Below are positions 61,861 to 64,000 of a stretch of 64,000 nucleotides of DNA, piece after piece. Source of the stretch: Anabaena sp051781005 (lineage in GTDB: Bacteria; Cyanobacteriota; Cyanobacteriia; Cyanobacteriales; Nostocaceae); NCBI RefSeq assembly GCF_051781005.1, contig NZ_JBPWOA010000020.1, forward strand, positions 62,001 to 126,000, read 5' to 3'. Made by a program: the position numbers and the translations under genes. The notes beneath the pieces were generated by a model. The model searched no databases and was not told the DNA's origin. It was given only the letters and a program-made list of their open reading frames with translations. Each line of letters starts with the position of its first letter. The first letter of the stretch is position 1.

Positions 61861-63120
61861 ATGACAGAATCCCAATCCCGCAATCTACCAGCACCACCAC
61901 CGCCACCACCAAATCACGAGCCTACACAAACAATGCAGATGTCAACACAGAGGAAGAGTCATTCCCCTGTTAGTCCACCACCACCACCTGCAACGGCTCA
62001 ACGTCCAGTAGCACCACCACCCTCAATGCCACCTGCTCCAGCTACTTCTAAACAGCCTGCGGGATTGAGCTTGGCGCAGTTGATTCAGGAAGCTTTTGAT
62101 CAGGGATTTTCTGACGTTCACGTGGGTGTAGGTGAAATACCCCGCTTCCGTAATAAAGGAGAAATTCAAACAACGAATTATCCAGAAGTTGATAAGCCTA
62201 CTTTTATCGGTTGGTTACGGGAGATCCTGACAGATGCAGAAATCCAAAAGTTTCAAGACAATCTGGAATTTGACGGTGCAACTCAGTACGAATTTGCCAG
62301 GGTACGGATTAATGTTTTTGACTCCCTGCGAGGATATGCATTGGTGCTGCGGTTAATTCCGCTGAAAATATTATCCATGGATCAGTTGAGATTACCGCCA
62401 GTTTTTCGGGATATTTGCCACTATCATAAAGGTTTGATTTTGGTGACTGGGCCTACTGGTTCTGGTAAATCTACGACAATGGCGGCAATGGTTGATTACA
62501 TCAACAGAGAGATGCCGAAACACATTATTACTATTGAAGATCCAATTGAATTTGTACACCAAAGCCGTAAGTCTTTAGTTAAGCAGCGGGAAGTGGGAAT
62601 GCATACCCGCAAATTTGACAACGCCTTGAAAGCAGCTTTGCGGGAAGATCCAGATTTGATTCTGGTGGGGGAAATGCGGGATAAAGAAACTGTTAATACT
62701 GCCTTGAAAGCTGCTCAAACTGGTCACTTGGTGATGGGAACATTGCACACCAATAGTGCGGTGAAAACTATTGAACGGATTCTCAATTTGTATGCAGGTG
62801 ATGAACAGGATGCAATGCGGGTGGCAGTTTCGGAGTCTTTAGTGGCAATTATTGCCCAAGGTTTGTGCCGCACTACTGATGGCAAGCGGGCTGCTTTCCA
62901 CGATGTTCTGATTAACACTGAGGCTGTAAAAGAGTGGATTAAAGATGGTAAGTATGATGAAATTGGTGAATTGATGAAGCAAGCTAGTTTTGATGGCATG
63001 ATTACCATGAATCAGGCTTTATTCAATCTCTACCAAGAAGGTCGTATTACTGAAGAAACTGCCATAGAAATGTCACCAACTCCAAATGAAATGATGCAAT
63101 TCCTCCGAGGACGTGTTTAA
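61861..63120 (+). CDS. pilT: PilT-type twitching-motility retraction ATPase
   Basis: 419 residues from ATG 61861 (MTESQSRNLPAPPPP); the frame upstream is not used. The N-terminal 60 residues are proline-rich (LPAPPPPPP, SPPPPPATAQRP) and not present in standard PilT. Then LAQLIQEAFDQGFSDVHVGV, the Walker A GPTGSGKST, Asp box (IITIEDPIEFVH), the Walker B LREDPDLILVGEMRD, and the PilT-typical HTNSAVKTIERILNL (His box). It powers retraction of type IV pili for motility and DNA uptake. A lone pilT away from pilB/pilC suggests an additional paralogue. Confidence 0.93.
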   Translation: MTESQSRNLPAPPPPPPNHEPTQTMQMSTQRKSHSPVSPPPPPATAQRPVAPPPSMPPAPATSKQPAGLSLAQLIQEAFDQGFSDVHVGVGEIPRFRNKGEIQTTNYPEVDKPTFIGWLREILTDAEIQKFQDNLEFDGATQYEFARVRINVFDSLRGYALVLRLIPLKILSMDQLRLPPVFRDICHYHKGLILVTGPTGSGKSTTMAAMVDYINREMPKHIITIEDPIEFVHQSRKSLVKQREVGMHTRKFDNALKAALREDPDLILVGEMRDKETVNTALKAAQTGHLVMGTLHTNSAVKTIERILNLYAGDEQDAMRVAVSESLVAIIAQGLCRTTDGKRAAFHDVLINTEAVKEWIKDGKYDEIGELMKQASFDGMITMNQALFNLYQEGRITEETAIEMSPTPNEMMQFLRGRV

Positions 63121-63134
63121 TAAGGATGGGTCAT

Positions 63135-63232
63135 TGGCTTCCGCCGTGAGCGTCAGCCGAACGGTCATTGGTTATTGGTAAGAGTTTTTCCCAATCCCCA
63201 GTCTCTAATCCCCAGTCCCCAGTCCCCAGACA
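63135..63232. repeat. Repeat-rich spacer between pilT and the KaiB-domain gene
   Basis: GGCTTCCGCCGTGAGCGTCA and CGAACGGTCATTGGTTATTG, then CCCAGTCTCTAATCCCCAGT and CCCCAGTCCCCAG heptamers (STRR, CCCAGTC type). The downstream gene starts directly afterwards. Confidence 0.7.
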
Positions 63233-63235
63233 CCT

Positions 63236-64000
63236 GTGACCAAGTTGACTACAGACAAACTATCTACACCCCAGTTGTTTAAAGGTATTGCGCTGTTTAC
63301 ACCTGGGGGAGATTTAATTTACTGTATTGACCCTAGTAAGCAGGGTCGATGGCATTTGCATTTGTGCGCGGCTTTGCAAGAAATCCTAGATTTATCGGAG
63401 CCGCCGCATTTTTTGGTTCCTTGCTATACAGCAACTATTGATCATTGGTTAAATCCACGCACGCAACAAGTGCAAACTTTTGCCGAAGCGTATCCGGCTG
63501 TGATGCGTCATCAATCGGTGCTGAAAGCTATTTTTAGTACGGGGGATATAGTATGGCAAACGGCCCCTTGGCAAGAAGGATTGTGCGATCGCATGGTATT
63601 AACAACTTATCGCTCTGCATTTCCCCAACTGTGGGAAGATCATGACTTAATTGTCCGCTTAGACCGTGCTGATATGGCTCCAAGATACCAGCAAAAGATT
63701 TTGAACCCAAAACAGCCAATAATCAACACTCCAGGCTATGTTTTGCGTCTGTTTGTGGCTGGTCATAGCGTTGCTACAGAACGCAGTTTAGAAAGTTTAC
63801 ACGAATTATTAGAGCGATCGCTTGGTTATCCTTACACCCTCAAAGTCATTGATGTTCTCACCCACCCAGAACAAGCAGAAATCGATCAAGTTTCTGCAAC
63901 TCCCACCCTAGTCAAGGTTTGGCCTCACCCAATTCGGCGCATTGTTGGCGAATTGGACAATGTTGATAAACTATTACAAATGTTAGATGCAAAAGAAAAT
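63236..64000 (+). CDS. KaiB-domain protein (partial, runs off the window)
   Basis: GTG at 63236 opens a frame that is still open at 64000 (255 codons visible), so the 3' end is missing. Residues 1-160 contain GIALFTPGGDLIYCIDPSKQ, GRWHLHLCAALQEILDLSEP, FLVPCYTATIDHWL and APWQEGLCDRMVLTTYRSAF, a domain I do not recognise. From about residue 168 the sequence is a KaiB fold: YVLRLFVAGHSVATERSLES, YPYTLKVIDVLTHPEQAEID, SATPTLVKVWPHPIRRIVGE. KaiB binds KaiC in the cyanobacterial clock; here the domain is at the C-terminus of a longer protein. I infer a clock- or signalling-related role. There is no strong Shine-Dalgarno at the GTG. Confidence 0.82.
   Translation, partial: MTKLTTDKLSTPQLFKGIALFTPGGDLIYCIDPSKQGRWHLHLCAALQEILDLSEPPHFLVPCYTATIDHWLNPRTQQVQTFAEAYPAVMRHQSVLKAIFSTGDIVWQTAPWQEGLCDRMVLTTYRSAFPQLWEDHDLIVRLDRADMAPRYQQKILNPKQPIINTPGYVLRLFVAGHSVATERSLESLHELLERSLGYPYTLKVIDVLTHPEQAEIDQVSATPTLVKVWPHPIRRIVGELDNVDKLLQMLDAKEN

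Overview
This is chromosomal DNA from a filamentous, probably heterocyst-forming cyanobacterium (Nostoc/Anabaena/Nodularia-like, order Nostocales). The reasons are the frequent HIP1 octamer GCGATCGC, short tandem heptamer repeats (STRR), many small palindromic dispersed repeats and MITEs, and cyanobacterial gene content: ferredoxin-sulfite reductase, ClpC, a CAAD-domain protein, an lti46-type protein, a KaiB-like protein and DUF29. Genus and species cannot be fixed from sequence alone. No rRNA, tRNA, CRISPR array or prophage was seen.

Layout. 0-9 kb: end of an outer-membrane-type protein, sir, a DUF29 gene, ecaA, rsmE, a TPR protein, a lipase-like hydrolase and a VOC protein. 9.5-15.4 kb: one giant gene for a secreted 5'-nucleotidase/LTD/Calx-beta-like/beta-propeller/RTX protein, with a three-repeat Pho box about 170 bp upstream of its start. 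15.9-21 kb: an accessory and decay zone holding a YhdJ-type DNA methyltransferase pseudogene split by a MITE, a TspO homologue, small overlapping gene pairs (aspartic protease plus partner), a RusA-like protein and a DUF6888/DUF6887 cassette. 21-29 kb: clpC, rimI and two tandem Ser/Thr kinases, one carrying an expanded ankyrin array. 29-32 kb: lysA-cdaA-uppS (lysine/peptidoglycan precursor, c-di-AMP and undecaprenyl carrier). 32-38 kb: DUF3143, J-domain, lipid kinase, CAAD, BON lipoprotein and an lti46-like stress protein. 39-43 kb: a pentapeptide/TPR secreted protein, and a LysR regulator divergent from ilvD. 43.6-45.0 kb: an IS607-like TnpB element. 45-51 kb: a multi-PAS histidine kinase, a response regulator and a REC-GGDEF-EAL protein. 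51.7-60 kb: dnaG and several cell-wall enzymes or binding proteins (amidase, M23, SH3/PG-binding), then a UDP-GlcNAc 2-epimerase. 60-64 kb: a YdeI-like protein, a small membrane protein, a PilT ATPase and the start of a KaiB-domain protein running off the edge.

The most informative details are the Pho box before the giant exoenzyme; altered metallophosphatase motifs in that enzyme; three MITE insertions with exact target-site duplications, one of which restores the methyltransferase reading frame on virtual excision and one of which splits a transcription terminator; the TnpB element with a perfect 14-bp inverted repeat and an HTH-only TnpA remnant; the ribbon-helix-helix-like tail on sulfite reductase; and the KaiB-domain protein at the right edge. 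I see no clear multi-gene system that is obviously new. The best candidate for an undescribed module is the 17.7-21 kb cluster of small overlapping genes.
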